A DNA stretch of 64,000 nucleotides from Amycolatopsis antarctica (GCF_002262875.1 NZ_NKYE01000015.1:1-64000), one strand, 5' to 3'; positions 17,746 to 27,141 are shown, counted from the first letter of the stretch. Notes: generated by a model from the sequence alone, not told the origin. Translations and numbers: made by a program.

Positions 17746-19341
17746 ATGGCCAGCACCGACGTGTCCGATGTTCCGATTCCACTGCGCGCCGTCACGGAGA
17801 ACGCCGCGCTGGCCCTCGACGTGGTCGCCGAGACCGTCCCGCCCGGAGCGCTGGACCGTCCGGTCCGCTGGGCGCACGTCAGCGAGCTGCGCGACCCGGC
17901 GCCGTACCTGCTCGGAGACGAACTGCTGCTCACCGCCGGGGTCAACCTGCCGGACGGCGGGTCCGAGGTCGGCGCCTACGTCCGTGGCCTCGCGGCCGCG
18001 GGGGTGAGCGCGCTCGGATTCGGGGAGACCCCGGACCTGCACGACACGCTCCCGGGCACGCTGCGCGCCGCCTGTGCCGAGGCGGGCATGCCGCTGCTGG
18101 TGGTACCGCCCCGGACGCCGTTCCTGGCCGTGAGCCGCGCCGTCACGCTCGCGGTGGCGGAGGCCGCCGGCCGGGACCGCAGGCGGATCGCCGCCGCCAG
18201 GGAAACGCTGACCGAAGCCGCGGCGGGCGGGCTCGGCGAGGTGGCACGCGGGCTCGCCCGGAGCCTGTCCGGCTGGGTGGTGCTGGTCGGTGCCGACGGC
18301 GGAATCGCCGCCACTGGCGGGAATCCGCCCCCGCTGCCCGCCGCGGTCGACGCGCTGCTGGCCCGGCTGCGATCCGGCGGTGGCGTCCGCAGCGCCACCA
18401 CCGAACTCGCCGTCGGCACGGTCGTGCTGGCCCAGCCGGTCTATCCGCAGGCGACGGCTTCGCACCTGCTCGTCGTCGGCAGGCCGGACCGTTTCGACGC
18501 TGCCGACCGCGCCGTCGTCTCCGTCGGCGCCGCGCTGCTCGGCCTGCTGGGCCGCTCCGGCGAACGGGAGGAGAACACCGCCGCGATCGCCACCAGGGCC
18601 TTGCTCACCGGTGCCTCGCCCGCCGATCCGGCGGCCGTCGCGCTCCTGGGCGAAGGCCACTGCCTGCTGCTCGCGGCCTCGCGGGAGCCCGGCCGCGCGG
18701 CCGACCGCGAGGCGTCCGGGCCCGGCTGGCTGCGGGCCCGGCTCGGCACCCCGCTCGTGCGCGTGGACGGCGACGAGTGCACGGCGATCCTGCGGGAGCC
18801 GCCCGGCGAGGACGTGCTGGCGGCCCTGCGGCGGCGCGGCTGGCTCGCCGGGGTGTCCGCGCCCGTCCCGGTGACCGGGCTGGCGGCGGCCGCCGCCGAA
18901 CTCCCGGCACTGCGCAGGCGGGCACGCGCCCTCGGCCGGTCCGTGCGCTCCGATGCCGACGGACTCGGCCTGGCGACCGTCGTCGACCGGGACGCGGCGG
19001 CCGGTTTCGCGGCCAGAACCCTTGCGCCCCTGTGGGAAATCGACGTCGAACGCGGCGGCGACCTGATCCCGACGCTGCGTGCCTGGCTCGCCCAGCACGG
19101 CGGCTGGGATCGCACCGCGGCCGCGCTGGGCGTGCACCGCAACAGCGTCCGGCACCGGATCCGTCAGGTCGGAACGGTGCTCGGGGTGGATCTCGGCGAC
19201 CCGGAGGTACGGATGGAGTTGTGGTTCGCGCTGCGGTGGGATCCGGGCCACCGGGGTGTCCACATAGGTCACTCTCAGGATCCTGTGGCACCGTGGCGTC
19301 GTGCGGATTCTGGTAGTCGAAGACGAGGAACCCCTGGCTGA
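17746..19341 (+). CDS. PucR-family transcriptional regulator
   Basis: A 531-residue regulator with an N-terminal PucR sensory domain (RAVTENAALALDVVAE through the HVSELRDPAPYLLGDELLLTAG motif, about residues 10-110), a central GGDEF-like/CdaR region, and a C-terminal PucR helix-turn-helix. The helix-turn-helix motif is LAQHGGWDRTAAALGVHRNSVRHRI. Members often activate amine, purine or amino acid catabolism. It is divergent from the guanidino-compound operon, so it probably controls that operon and itself. The ATG at 17746 lacks a ribosome binding site but follows a plausible -10 box. The 3' end overlaps the start of the response regulator gene by 41 bases in another frame, an unusually long overlap. 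Confidence 0.8.
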   Translation: MASTDVSDVPIPLRAVTENAALALDVVAETVPPGALDRPVRWAHVSELRDPAPYLLGDELLLTAGVNLPDGGSEVGAYVRGLAAAGVSALGFGETPDLHDTLPGTLRAACAEAGMPLLVVPPRTPFLAVSRAVTLAVAEAAGRDRRRIAAARETLTEAAAGGLGEVARGLARSLSGWVVLVGADGGIAATGGNPPPLPAAVDALLARLRSGGGVRSATTELAVGTVVLAQPVYPQATASHLLVVGRPDRFDAADRAVVSVGAALLGLLGRSGEREENTAAIATRALLTGASPADPAAVALLGEGHCLLLAASREPGRAADREASGPGWLRARLGTPLVRVDGDECTAILREPPGEDVLAALRRRGWLAGVSAPVPVTGLAAAAAELPALRRRARALGRSVRSDADGLGLATVVDRDAAAGFAARTLAPLWEIDVERGGDLIPTLRAWLAQHGGWDRTAAALGVHRNSVRHRIRQVGTVLGVDLGDPEVRMELWFALRWDPGHRGVHIGHSQDPVAPWRRADSGSRRRGTPG

Positions 19342-19972
19342 GGCGATCGCCCGCGGACTGCGCCGCGAGGGCATGGCGGTGGACGTCGCGTTCAACGGTG
19401 ACGACGGGCACGAGAAGGCGAGCATCACCAGGTACGACGTGGTGCTCCTCGACCGGGATCTGCCCGGCATGCCGGGAGACGCGCTGTGCGCCGAGATCGT
19501 CGCCTCCGGGGAACTCACCCGGGTGCTGATGCTCACCGCGAGCGGCTCGGTGTCCGACCGGGTCGAAGGCCTGTCGCTCGGCGCCGACGACTACCTCGCC
19601 AAGCCGTTCGCGTTCCCCGAACTGGTCGCCCGCGTCCGCGCGCTCGGCAGGCGCGCCACCCCGGCGGCCCCGCCGCTGCTCACGGCAGGCGATGTGGAAC
19701 TGGACCCGGCCAAGCGCGTGGTCCGCCGCGCCGATGGGCCGGTGGACCTGACCCGCAAGGAGTTCGGCGTCCTGGAGGTGCTGCTCTCCGCGGGTGGTTC
19801 GGTGGTCAGCAGCGAGGAACTGCTGGAACGGGTGTGGGACGAGAACGCCGACCCGTTCACCACGACGGTCCGGGTCACCGTCATGACCCTGCGCAAGAAA
19901 CTCGGCGAGCCCGGCATCATCGAGACGGTGGTGGGATCGGGCTACCGGGTGTCCGGCGCCGGGCAGAAGTGA
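19301..19972 (+). CDS. OmpR/PhoB-family response regulator
   Basis: A 223-residue response regulator with a receiver domain (1-115) and winged-helix DNA-binding domain (about 125-220). The acidic pocket is VVEDEE, the phospho-accepting aspartate is in LLDRDLPG (about residue 51), the switch Thr is in LMLTAS and the Lys in AKPF. The output domain ends in the typical VRVTVMTLRKKLGEPGIIETVVGSGYRV. It starts at GTG 19301 inside the end of the PucR-type gene. The partner kinase gene follows 70 bp downstream. The signal and target genes are not evident. Confidence 0.9.
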   Translation: MRILVVEDEEPLAEAIARGLRREGMAVDVAFNGDDGHEKASITRYDVVLLDRDLPGMPGDALCAEIVASGELTRVLMLTASGSVSDRVEGLSLGADDYLAKPFAFPELVARVRALGRRATPAAPPLLTAGDVELDPAKRVVRRADGPVDLTRKEFGVLEVLLSAGGSVVSSEELLERVWDENADPFTTTVRVTVMTLRKKLGEPGIIETVVGSGYRVSGAGQK

Positions 19973-20042
19973 CGCCGGGGGCCAGGGCCGAAGCGAGCCC
20001 CGGAGTGCGGTCGCCCGCGTGCCCCGCGGAGAGGAACGGTCG

Positions 20043-21188
20043 GTGAGGAGCCCGTCGGGCGGGATTCCGGTGCGCAGCCTGCGTGCCAGGATCACCCTGC
20101 TCGCCACCGGACTGGCGGCAGGGGTCAGCCTGGTCCTGCTGTGGCTCGCCTGGACGCTGGTCGGCGACTCGGTCGCCGCGGTGCCGAGGATGCCGCCGGG
20201 GACCACGGTCCGGGTCGACGGGATCGATGTCGACTCCTCGGTACTGGCGGAGCATCTGCGGGAGAACGCGCGGGACGAGGTGCTGCTGGCCGGGTCCGCT
20301 GCCTTCTGCTTCGTCGTCGCCGCCACCGCCATCCTGGCCTGGACGTTCACCTCCCGGGTGCTGCGGCCGTTGCGCGACATCACCGGCGCCGCCCGGAGGT
20401 TGTCGGTGGAGTCGATGGGGGAGCGCATCGGCGAGATGACGACCAAGGACGAACTGGCGGAACTGGCCGAGACCTTCGACGCCATGCTCGACCGGCTGCA
20501 GGCCGCGTTCGACGCGCAGCGCCACTTCGTCGCCAACGCCAGCCACGAACTGCGCACCCCGCTGGCGGTGATCCGCACCGAACTGGAGGTGACGCTGGCC
20601 GACCCGGGGGCGGACGTGGTGGAGCTGCGCCGTATGGCCGGGGTGGTGCAGGACGCCACCCAGCGTGCCGAGCGGCTCGTCGGTTCGCTGCTGCTGCTCG
20701 CCAGGGCGGACGGTGCCGGGCCCGCGGTCACCGAGACGGTCGACCTGGCCGCGCTGGCCGCCGGTGCCTGGCGGGCGGTGCGAGCGGAGTCCGAGCAGCG
20801 GGGGATCCGGGTGGACTTCCGCACCGAACCCGCGCCGACGCGGGGCGACCCCGCGCTGCTGGAGCGGGTCGCGGGCAATCTGCTGGAGAACGCGGTGCGG
20901 CACAACGTCGACGGCGGCTGGATCGAGGTGGGTACCCGTGCCGGCCCCCAGTGGGCGGAGCTGACGGTGCGCTCCTCCGGCGGGCTGGTGGATCCCGGGG
21001 CGGTCGCCGAACTCTTCGAACCCTTCGCCCGTGCCGGGATCGCCCGTACCGCGCGTGGCGGCGCGGGCCTGGGACTGTCGATCGTGCGGGCCGCGGTGCA
21101 GGCGCACGGCGGTGCGGTGACCGCCGAGACGGTCGTCGGCGGCGGGTTGTCGGTCACCGCCGGGCTGCCCGTCGCGCAGCGGCCCTGA
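20043..21188 (+). CDS. Sensor histidine kinase, partner of the upstream regulator
   Basis: A 381-residue membrane kinase with two transmembrane helices (about 15-40 and 85-105) enclosing a short 45-residue extracytoplasmic loop, then a HAMP linker. The dimerisation/phosphoacceptor motif is FVANASHELRTPLAVIRTE. The ATPase domain contains NLLENAVRHN (N box) and GGAGLGLSIV (G2 box). The small loop suggests it senses through the membrane or with a partner. GTG at 20043 has GAGAGGAACG about 8 bases ahead and is preferred to an ATG 24 bases earlier. It is cotranscribed with the response regulator. Confidence 0.88.
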   Translation: MRSPSGGIPVRSLRARITLLATGLAAGVSLVLLWLAWTLVGDSVAAVPRMPPGTTVRVDGIDVDSSVLAEHLRENARDEVLLAGSAAFCFVVAATAILAWTFTSRVLRPLRDITGAARRLSVESMGERIGEMTTKDELAELAETFDAMLDRLQAAFDAQRHFVANASHELRTPLAVIRTELEVTLADPGADVVELRRMAGVVQDATQRAERLVGSLLLLARADGAGPAVTETVDLAALAAGAWRAVRAESEQRGIRVDFRTEPAPTRGDPALLERVAGNLLENAVRHNVDGGWIEVGTRAGPQWAELTVRSSGGLVDPGAVAELFEPFARAGIARTARGGAGLGLSIVRAAVQAHGGAVTAETVVGGGLSVTAGLPVAQRP

Positions 21189-21209
21189 ACCAGGGTTACG
21201 GTGCTGGAC

Positions 21210-22034
21210 ATGGTCCCCACGGTGCAGCTCAACGACGGAAACCACATGCCACGCCTGGGTTTCGGGGTCTACAAGATCCCGGACGAGGAGACCGTGCGTG
21301 CCGTGCACACGGCGTTCGAGGCCGGCTATCGCGGCATCGACACGGCCACGCTCTACCGCAACGAGCGCGGTGTGGGCGAGGCCGTGCGCACCGGCGGGTT
21401 GCCCCGGGAAGACCTCTTCGTCACCACGAAACTGTGGAACACCGAGCACGGCCACGACAGCGCACTGCGCGCCTTCGACAGGAGCATGTCGGAGCTGGGC
21501 CTCGACTACGTCGACCTGTACCTGATCCACTGGCCGGTCCCCGCACAGGACAGGTACGTGGAGACGTGGAAGGCATTGGAGAAGATCCAGGCCGACGGGC
21601 GGGCCAGGTCGATCGGTGTGTCCAACTTCCAGATCCCGCACCTGCGGCGGCTCCTGGACGAGGCGGACGTGGTGCCCGCCGTGAACCAGATCGAGGCGCA
21701 CCCGCACCTGCAGCAGACCGCACTGCGCCGGTTCCACGAGCAGAACGGGATCGTGACCGAGGCGTGGAGCCCGCTGGCCCGGGGTGGCGAGGTGCTGGAG
21801 TCCGAGGTCGTGCGCACGGTCGCCCGCAAGCACGGCAAGACTCCGGCGCAGGTCGTCCTGCGCTGGCACATCGAGATGGGCCACGTGGTCATCCCGAAGT
21901 CGGCGACCCCGCGGCGGATCGCCGAGAACATCGACGTCTTCGACTTCGAGCTGGACCAGCAGGACGTGGCCGGGTTCGCGACGCTGGAGCTGGACCGGCG
22001 GCTCGGCCCGAACCCGGACGAGCTCGATGTCTAA
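21210..22034 (+). CDS. Aldo/keto reductase
   Basis: A 274-residue NADPH-dependent aldo/keto reductase of the 2,5-diketo-D-gluconate reductase-like group (AKR5). The catalytic tetrad is visible: Asp in GYRGIDTATLYRNE, Tyr in the same motif, Lys in FVTTKLWN and His in LYLIHWPVP. Cofactor-binding segments include SIGVSNF and VPAVNQIEAHPHLQ, with IPKSATPRRIAENIDVFDF near the C-terminus. ATG 21210 gives the family-like start MVPTVQLNDGNHMPRLGFGVY; a GTG 9 bases upstream is possible. It lies 21 bp after the kinase gene on the same strand. Its physiological substrate is unknown. Confidence 0.88.
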   Translation: MVPTVQLNDGNHMPRLGFGVYKIPDEETVRAVHTAFEAGYRGIDTATLYRNERGVGEAVRTGGLPREDLFVTTKLWNTEHGHDSALRAFDRSMSELGLDYVDLYLIHWPVPAQDRYVETWKALEKIQADGRARSIGVSNFQIPHLRRLLDEADVVPAVNQIEAHPHLQQTALRRFHEQNGIVTEAWSPLARGGEVLESEVVRTVARKHGKTPAQVVLRWHIEMGHVVIPKSATPRRIAENIDVFDFELDQQDVAGFATLELDRRLGPNPDELDV

Positions 22035-22211
22035 CCTGCTGGATGTATAACGCCCTATACCGCGCCTCTGTGTAGTCCTTCGACCGCTCGGCCGGTTGCC
22101 GGCGGCCGGGGACACGACGCGAGGACGCCGAGACTCGATTCCTGCCGGAGACCCGGTCGGCGAGATTCCCGCGTCGGTCTCAGTAGGGGCCGCTCCGCAG
22201 GGGCGCGGGGG

Positions 22212-23495
22212 TCACTCCGCGGTCTCGTGCAGCGCGGCACTGATCCCGGCGGTGGTCAGGTCGACCTGCCACGGCCGGGCACCCCCTGCCCGCAGGGCCT
22301 CGGCCACGCCGTGCGCCCCGCGGTCCTCCGGCGGGCGCCAGCACGTCCGGCGCAGCAGGTCGGGCAGCAGCAGGTTCTCCACCGGAAGCCCGTGCTGCTC
22401 GGCGACGGCGGCCAGGCCCGCCCGTGCCGCGGACAGCCGTGCGGCCGCGTCCGGATCCTTGTCCGCCCACCGGTTCGCCGGCGGTGGCCCGTCGCTCGGC
22501 TGCGCGGCACTGGGAAGTTCGTCCTTGGGCAGGCCACGCGCCGTCTGCAGGTGACGCAGCCACATCCCGGCGTAGCGCCGCTGGATCCGTCCGCCGAAGA
22601 CCGGCAGCGCCTGCAGTTCGGCATTCGTCGTGGGATCGGCGAGCACGGCGCTCACGATCGCGCTGTCCGGCAGCACCCGGCTCGGCGCCCGGTCCCGCTT
22701 ACGGGCCATCTCGTCGCGCGCCTGCCACAGTTCCCGCACCGCGGCCAGACCACGGGGCTGGCGGATCTTGTGGATGCCCGAGGTCCGTCGCCACGGCTCG
22801 GCCCTCGGTGGTGGCGGGGGAGCGGTGCGCACCGCCTCGAACTCCTGGCGCGCCCATTCCAGCTTGCCCTGCGCGTGCAGTTCGGCCTCGAGGCTCTCGC
22901 GCAACGGCAGCAGCAGCTCGACGTCCAGCGCCGCGTAGTTGAGCCAGTCGACCGGCAGCGGTCGTTTCGACCAGTCGGCCGCGCTGTGCCCCTTCTCGAG
23001 CTGGTAGCCGAGCAGGCGCTCGACGAGCGTCCCCAGGGCGACCCGGTCGTACCCGGCGAGCCGTCCGGCGAGTTCGGTGTCGAAGACGCTCGGTGGCCGC
23101 AGGCCCAGCTCGGTCAGGCAGGGCAGGTCCTGGGAAGCCGCGTGCAACACCCACTCGGTGCCGTTGAGCACCTCCGCGAGGGGGGCGAGTTCGCCCTCCA
23201 GGGGAATGGGGTCCACCAGCACCGTGCCCGCGCCCTCCCGGCGCAACTGCACGAGGTAGGCCTTGGGCCAGTAGCGATAGCCGGAAGCCCGCTCGGTGTC
23301 CACCGCGATGGCGCCGGTGCCCGCGGCCAGAGCCGCACACGCCTTCTCCAGCGCCGCGACCTCGGCCACCACCGGTGGTGTTCCGTCCGCCGGCTCCCGC
23401 AGCAACGTCGGCTCGTCCGGGCGCGCCGCATTCGGCTGCGCGTCCGTCCGGGTCGCACCTGCTGGGGAGTCGGCGTCGTGATCTGCGATTTCCAC
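22212..23495 (-). CDS. Ribonuclease D-like 3'-5' exonuclease with HRDC domain
   Basis: A 427-residue protein with a DEDDy exonuclease domain followed by an HRDC-type RNA-binding domain, the layout of RNase D. Exonuclease motifs are AIAVDTERASGYRY (Asp and Glu), HAASQDLPCL (second Asp region) and NYAALDVELLLPL (Tyr-x3-Asp). The HRDC domain follows at about residues 240-320 (GLAAVRELWQARDEMARKRDRAPSRVL). Its role should be tRNA or other stable RNA 3'-end processing. The GTG at 23493-23495 gives a plausible start, but the ribosome binding site is weak. It converges on the aldo/keto reductase gene. Confidence 0.85.
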   Translation of the reverse strand: MEIADHDADSPAGATRTDAQPNAARPDEPTLLREPADGTPPVVAEVAALEKACAALAAGTGAIAVDTERASGYRYWPKAYLVQLRREGAGTVLVDPIPLEGELAPLAEVLNGTEWVLHAASQDLPCLTELGLRPPSVFDTELAGRLAGYDRVALGTLVERLLGYQLEKGHSAADWSKRPLPVDWLNYAALDVELLLPLRESLEAELHAQGKLEWARQEFEAVRTAPPPPPRAEPWRRTSGIHKIRQPRGLAAVRELWQARDEMARKRDRAPSRVLPDSAIVSAVLADPTTNAELQALPVFGGRIQRRYAGMWLRHLQTARGLPKDELPSAAQPSDGPPPANRWADKDPDAAARLSAARAGLAAVAEQHGLPVENLLLPDLLRRTCWRPPEDRGAHGVAEALRAGGARPWQVDLTTAGISAALHETAE

Positions 23496-23562
23496 GATCG
23501 ACGACCCTACTCCGACGGGCTGACCGCGCCGGTTCGCCCGTCGGAGCAGGAACGTGTTCGCC

Positions 23563-24279
23563 TCAGCGGATGACGCCGGCTCGCATGGCCAGCGCAACCA
23601 TCTGTGCCCGGTCACCGGTGCCGAGCTTGCGTCCTATCCGCGACAGGTGAGACTTCACCGTGAGCGCGGAGAGGCTGAGCTCCTCACCGATCTCCTTGTT
23701 CGACTGACCGTCGGCCACGAGCTGCAGCACCTCCACCTCGCGAGCGGAGAGCTCCCGCGGGGTGTTGTCGGTGCCGGCTACCCGGGTACCGGTGGCCAGC
23801 ACCGGAGCGACGCTGGGGTCGGCGTAGACGCCGCCCTCGAGCACCCTGCGCACACCGTCGGTGACAACCACCGGCGATGCTGACTTGAGCAGGTATGCCT
23901 GCGCTCCGGCCTGGAATGCCGAACGAACCGCGTACGGGTCGTCCGAGGACGCGAGCACCACGACACGAGGCCAGCCGTTGCTACGGAGTTCCGTAACCAG
24001 CTCGATACCGCTGCCATCCGGCAGGCCGAGATCGAGAATCGCCAGATCGCACGGCCCGGTGGCCGTCGCTCGCGCTCTCGCCTCGGCCACGGTGGCGGCC
24101 TCGTGAACAGTGCCCGCACCCATTTGTGCGAGTCGTGCGGCTATTGCCTCCCTCAAGAGCGGGTGGTCATCGACCACCAGCACGGAAAACAACTCTTCCC
24201 GCGGGTGCGGAACCATGCTGGCCGGCAAAGCGCCGGCTGGCGTGGTACGGACGGCCTGTGAAAAGCCGACGGCAGCCAC
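23563..24279 (-). CDS. Orphan LuxR/NarL-family response regulator
   Basis: A 238-residue regulator with a receiver domain (about 30-145; phospho-acceptor in DLAILDLGLPDG, Lys in LLKSASP) and a C-terminal LuxR-type helix-turn-helix (LSAREVEVLQLVADGQSNKEIGEELSLSALTVKSHLSRIGRKL). The GTG at 24277-24279 is preceded by GGAGGTAGTGAC, an excellent ribosome binding site, so the protein begins VAAVGFSQAV with a short N-terminal extension. No kinase gene is adjacent. It lies 67 bp from the RNase D-like gene in the same direction and may be cotranscribed. Its large upstream region with dyads suggests complex control. Confidence 0.85.
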   Translation of the reverse strand: MAAVGFSQAVRTTPAGALPASMVPHPREELFSVLVVDDHPLLREAIAARLAQMGAGTVHEAATVAEARARATATGPCDLAILDLGLPDGSGIELVTELRSNGWPRVVVLASSDDPYAVRSAFQAGAQAYLLKSASPVVVTDGVRRVLEGGVYADPSVAPVLATGTRVAGTDNTPRELSAREVEVLQLVADGQSNKEIGEELSLSALTVKSHLSRIGRKLGTGDRAQMVALAMRAGVIR

Positions 24280-24574
24280 GTCACTACCTCCCTGGAGTCG
24301 GTCGTGCCCCCCGACCGGCACCGGGACTTTCGGCCAAACAGCCGCGCCAGCTCTAGACCGAAAGTGGTGTCGTCGAAGGCACTCTAGCCGCCCAAGCGGG
24401 TCAGTGGGTGGATCGAACGGGTATGTATCTCGATCGAGTAGTCACAGAGCGAGATCGGGTTAACACGATCGGACTATTCAGCAGGTCAGTGTTAACGGAT
24501 CGTTCGACCGGGGCGATGAAATATTTTCACCCACTTCGATCGTATCGTGCAGAAGTACCGTGCAGGCTCGCGTG
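24280..24574. other. Long AT-richer leader of the orphan response regulator
   Basis: 295 bp between the response regulator and the DJ-1/PfpI gene, both on the minus strand. No coding potential is seen. The part from 24410 to 24535 is much richer in A/T than its surroundings and contains several CGATCG motifs and two kinds of dyad. It is the likely promoter region of the regulator. Confidence 0.5.
24459..24496. promoter_or_regulatory. Inverted GTTAACAC/GTGTTAAC pair
   Basis: GTTAACAC (24459-24466) and its exact reverse complement GTGTTAAC (24489-24496) are separated by 22 bases. Their centres are 30 bp apart, close to three helical turns. A further short dyad, TGAAA-TAT-TTTCA, lies at 24517-24529. 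These are candidate binding sites upstream of the orphan response regulator. Confidence 0.4.
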
Positions 24575-25285
24575 CTACCGGACGGGGTCCGTCCGCGGGA
24601 GCGAATCGGTCAGTGCCGCGAAGGCCTCCGGCGAGCGTTCCGTCATCAGCCGATACCAGGCGGCCAGTGTGGCCGGGGAGAACACCCCGAGCCGGGCAAG
24701 GGTCTCCCGGGCGAACTCGACCGGAGCCAGCCCGGACGACGTGACGAGGTCGCCGTCGGTGACAGCGGGCTCGTCGGCGTAGCGGGAGGCGCCCGCGTAG
24801 CCCTGGCACATCTCCCGCAGCGTCCCCGGGTCGTTGCTGGTGTGCCTGCGCTCGTCGAGCATCCCGGCGTTGCCCAGTGCCATCGTGGCGCCGCAGATCG
24901 CCGCCACCGGGGTGCCGGCCGCCAGCAGGTCCGCGGCGAGCGCCAGCACGGGATCGTGCCGCGGCTCCAGCCACGTCTCGCCGCCCGGCAGGATCAGCAC
25001 CGCCACCGCCGCGGCGGGCAGGTCACCGATGACGACCTCGGGGACGATCCGGATGCCACCCATCGTCGTGACCGGATCCGGGGTGAGGCCCACCGTGCGC
25101 ACGGGCAGGTTCGTCCCGGGCACGGCGAAACAGCGGCCGCTGTTCAGTTCGGCGGTCAGGTAGCCGGTCTCCCAGTCGGCGAGCGTGTCCATGACATAGA
25201 GGTAGGCGGCCGGCGCGCCGCCGGCGGGAGGATTCGAGCCGGCGACGGTGTTCGGGTCGGCCGGGGCGTTCTGGTCGGCGGGCAC
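24575..25285 (-). CDS. DJ-1/PfpI-family protein
   Basis: A 236-residue cytoplasmic protein of the class I glutamine amidotransferase-like DJ-1/PfpI family. After a Pro/Ala-rich 25-residue start it has the flavodoxin-like fold, with the nucleophile cysteine at the elbow VAAICGATMALGNAG and the preceding LILPGGETW. This resembles the type 1 glutamine amidotransferase-like proteins often seen in actinobacteria. The function (deglycase, amidase or stress role) is unknown. The GTG start at 25283-25285 has GGAGGA about 5 bases upstream. No clear operon partner. Confidence 0.75.
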   Translation of the reverse strand: MPADQNAPADPNTVAGSNPPAGGAPAAYLYVMDTLADWETGYLTAELNSGRCFAVPGTNLPVRTVGLTPDPVTTMGGIRIVPEVVIGDLPAAAVAVLILPGGETWLEPRHDPVLALAADLLAAGTPVAAICGATMALGNAGMLDERRHTSNDPGTLREMCQGYAGASRYADEPAVTDGDLVTSSGLAPVEFARETLARLGVFSPATLAAWYRLMTERSPEAFAALTDSLPRTDPVR

Positions 25286-25356
25286 ATCTCCTCCTCGGGG
25301 GCCGGGAGGAGGAGATTATGCGACGGCCCGGATGCCCCGGACAGGTCACCGGGGCT

Positions 25357-25920
25357 TCAGGAGCCCTGACGCTGGCCGAACACCGCGACGCCGACCGGCG
25401 GCAGCCCGACGACACTCGCCATGAGCTGGCAGAAGGCCTCGCCGTGCGGGCCGAGGGCGCCGTCCACCGGCGTCCACGAGGCGCGCACCTCCAGATCGTC
25501 GGTACGGGCGGGGCCGGCGATGTCACCGAACCGCGCCGAGGAGGTCTCGGTGACCGTGCCGCCCAGAGACGTGTAGCTCGCGCCGGAGACCTCCAGCGCG
25601 TCGGTCAGCCAGGACCAGCCGACGGCGGGCAGGAACGGGTCGGTAGCCAGCTCGTGGTCGAGCTCGGCACGGACGTAGGTGACCATCCGCAGCACGCCGT
25701 TCCAGGCGTCCTGGCCATCCGGGTCGTGCAGCAGCACCAGCCGCCCCGAGGCCAGCACGTCGGCGGGTCCGGTGACCTCACAGCTCAGTGCGTACGACCA
25801 TGGGGCGAGCCGCTGGGGTGGCCGGACCGCCTCCAGCGTCACCTCCGGGCGGGCGCGCACCGCGCGCAGGGCCGCGACTGCCTCACGGAACAGCTCGGGT
25901 GCGTGCGTCATGGCGGTCAC
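25357..25920 (-). CDS. DUF3000-family protein
   Basis: A 187-residue protein matching the actinobacterial DUF3000 family, with the typical start FREAVAALRAVRARPEVTLEAVRPPQRLAPWSYAL and the WLTDALEVSGASYTSLGGTVTETSS region. It is conserved and commonly found next to hemE and RNase D genes in this group, but its function is unknown. The start is either GTG at 25918-25920 or ATG 9 bases downstream; neither has a strong ribosome binding site. It is divergent from hemE. Confidence 0.8.
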   Translation of the reverse strand: MTAMTHAPELFREAVAALRAVRARPEVTLEAVRPPQRLAPWSYALSCEVTGPADVLASGRLVLLHDPDGQDAWNGVLRMVTYVRAELDHELATDPFLPAVGWSWLTDALEVSGASYTSLGGTVTETSSARFGDIAGPARTDDLEVRASWTPVDGALGPHGEAFCQLMASVVGLPPVGVAVFGQRQGS

Positions 25921-26040
25921 CCACCGACTTTAAGCCGCTACCCGCCCTCCACGGCCGCAGGCGCGCCGAGAGCCCGGCGGACGGTGTCCGCGCCCTGCGC
26001 GAGCAGTCCCGGAAGAGCGCACGTGAACGCGGGTGGCACG

Positions 26041-27141
26041 ATGACGGGGATGCCTTCCACACCACCTCCCGCGCCGCAGACCCGGCCGACGACCGCCCGC
26101 CGTGAGCTCACGGACTCGCCGTACCTGGCCGCGGCCCGCGGCGGAACGCCTGCCCGCCTGCCGGTGTGGTTCATGCGGCAGGCGGGGCGTTCGCTGCCCG
26201 AGTACCGCGCGCTGCGCGAGGGCACCTCGATGCTCGACGCCTGCTTCGACCCTGAGATGCTCGCCGAGATCACCATGCAGCCGGTGCGCAGGCACGACGT
26301 CGACGCGGCGATCCTGTTCAGCGACATCGTCGTCCCGCTGAAGGCGGCCGGGGTGGACATCGAGATCGTCCCCGGTACCGGCCCCGTCGTGGCCTCGCCG
26401 ATCCGCACGGCCGCGGACGTGGCCGCGCTGCCCGAGCTGAGCCCGGACCAGGTCGGTGCGGTCGCCGACGGCGTCCGGCTGCTCGTCGAGCGGCTCGGCC
26501 GGACACCGTTGATCGGGTTCGCCGGGGCGCCGTTCACCCTGGCCTCGTATCTGATCGAAGGCGGGCCGAGCCGGAACCACGAGCACACCAAGTCGCTCAT
26601 GCACTCCGAGCCCGAGGTGTGGCACGCGCTCGCCGGCAAGCTGGCGAAGATCGCCCGTACGTTCCTGATCGCCCAGCTCGACGCCGGCGTCGACGCGGTG
26701 CAGCTGTTCGACTCCTGGGCGGGCGCGCTCTCGCCGCGGGATTACCGCGAGTTCGTCCTGCCGCACTCGACCTCGGTACTCGGCGCCGTGGGGGAGTACG
26801 GGGTACCGCGTACGCACTTCGGCGTCGGCACCGGCGAACTGCTCACCGCCATGCGCGACGCGGGCGCCGATGTCGTCGGCGTCGACTGGCGGCTGCCACT
26901 GGACGAGGCCGTGCGCAGGCTGTCCACTCCGGACGGTCCCGTCCCGGTCGTCCAGGGCAACCTCGACCCGGCCCTGCTGTTCGCCTCCTGGCCGGTGATC
27001 GAGGCCGAGGTGCGGCGCATCGCCGACGAGGGGCGCACCGCCGGAGGACACATCGTCAACCTCGGTCACGGCGTGCTGCCGGGTACCGATCCCGAGGTGC
27101 TGACCCGCGTCGTCCGGCTGGTACACGAGCTGCGTCCGTGA
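26041..27141 (+). CDS. hemE: Uroporphyrinogen III decarboxylase
   Basis: A 366-residue enzyme decarboxylating uroporphyrinogen III to coproporphyrinogen III in haem synthesis. Signatures present are PVWFMRQAGRSLPEYR (N-terminal conserved arginines), AILFSDIVVPLKAAG (catalytic Asp region), GFAGAPFTLASYLIEGG and FDSWAGALSPRDYREFVLPH. The ATG at 26041 has GGGTGG upstream; a second in-frame ATG at 26050 is possible. The 3' end overlaps cgoX by 4 bases, starting the coproporphyrin-type haem operon with cgoX and chdC. Confidence 0.96.
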   Translation: MTGMPSTPPPAPQTRPTTARRELTDSPYLAAARGGTPARLPVWFMRQAGRSLPEYRALREGTSMLDACFDPEMLAEITMQPVRRHDVDAAILFSDIVVPLKAAGVDIEIVPGTGPVVASPIRTAADVAALPELSPDQVGAVADGVRLLVERLGRTPLIGFAGAPFTLASYLIEGGPSRNHEHTKSLMHSEPEVWHALAGKLAKIARTFLIAQLDAGVDAVQLFDSWAGALSPRDYREFVLPHSTSVLGAVGEYGVPRTHFGVGTGELLTAMRDAGADVVGVDWRLPLDEAVRRLSTPDGPVPVVQGNLDPALLFASWPVIEAEVRRIADEGRTAGGHIVNLGHGVLPGTDPEVLTRVVRLVHELRP

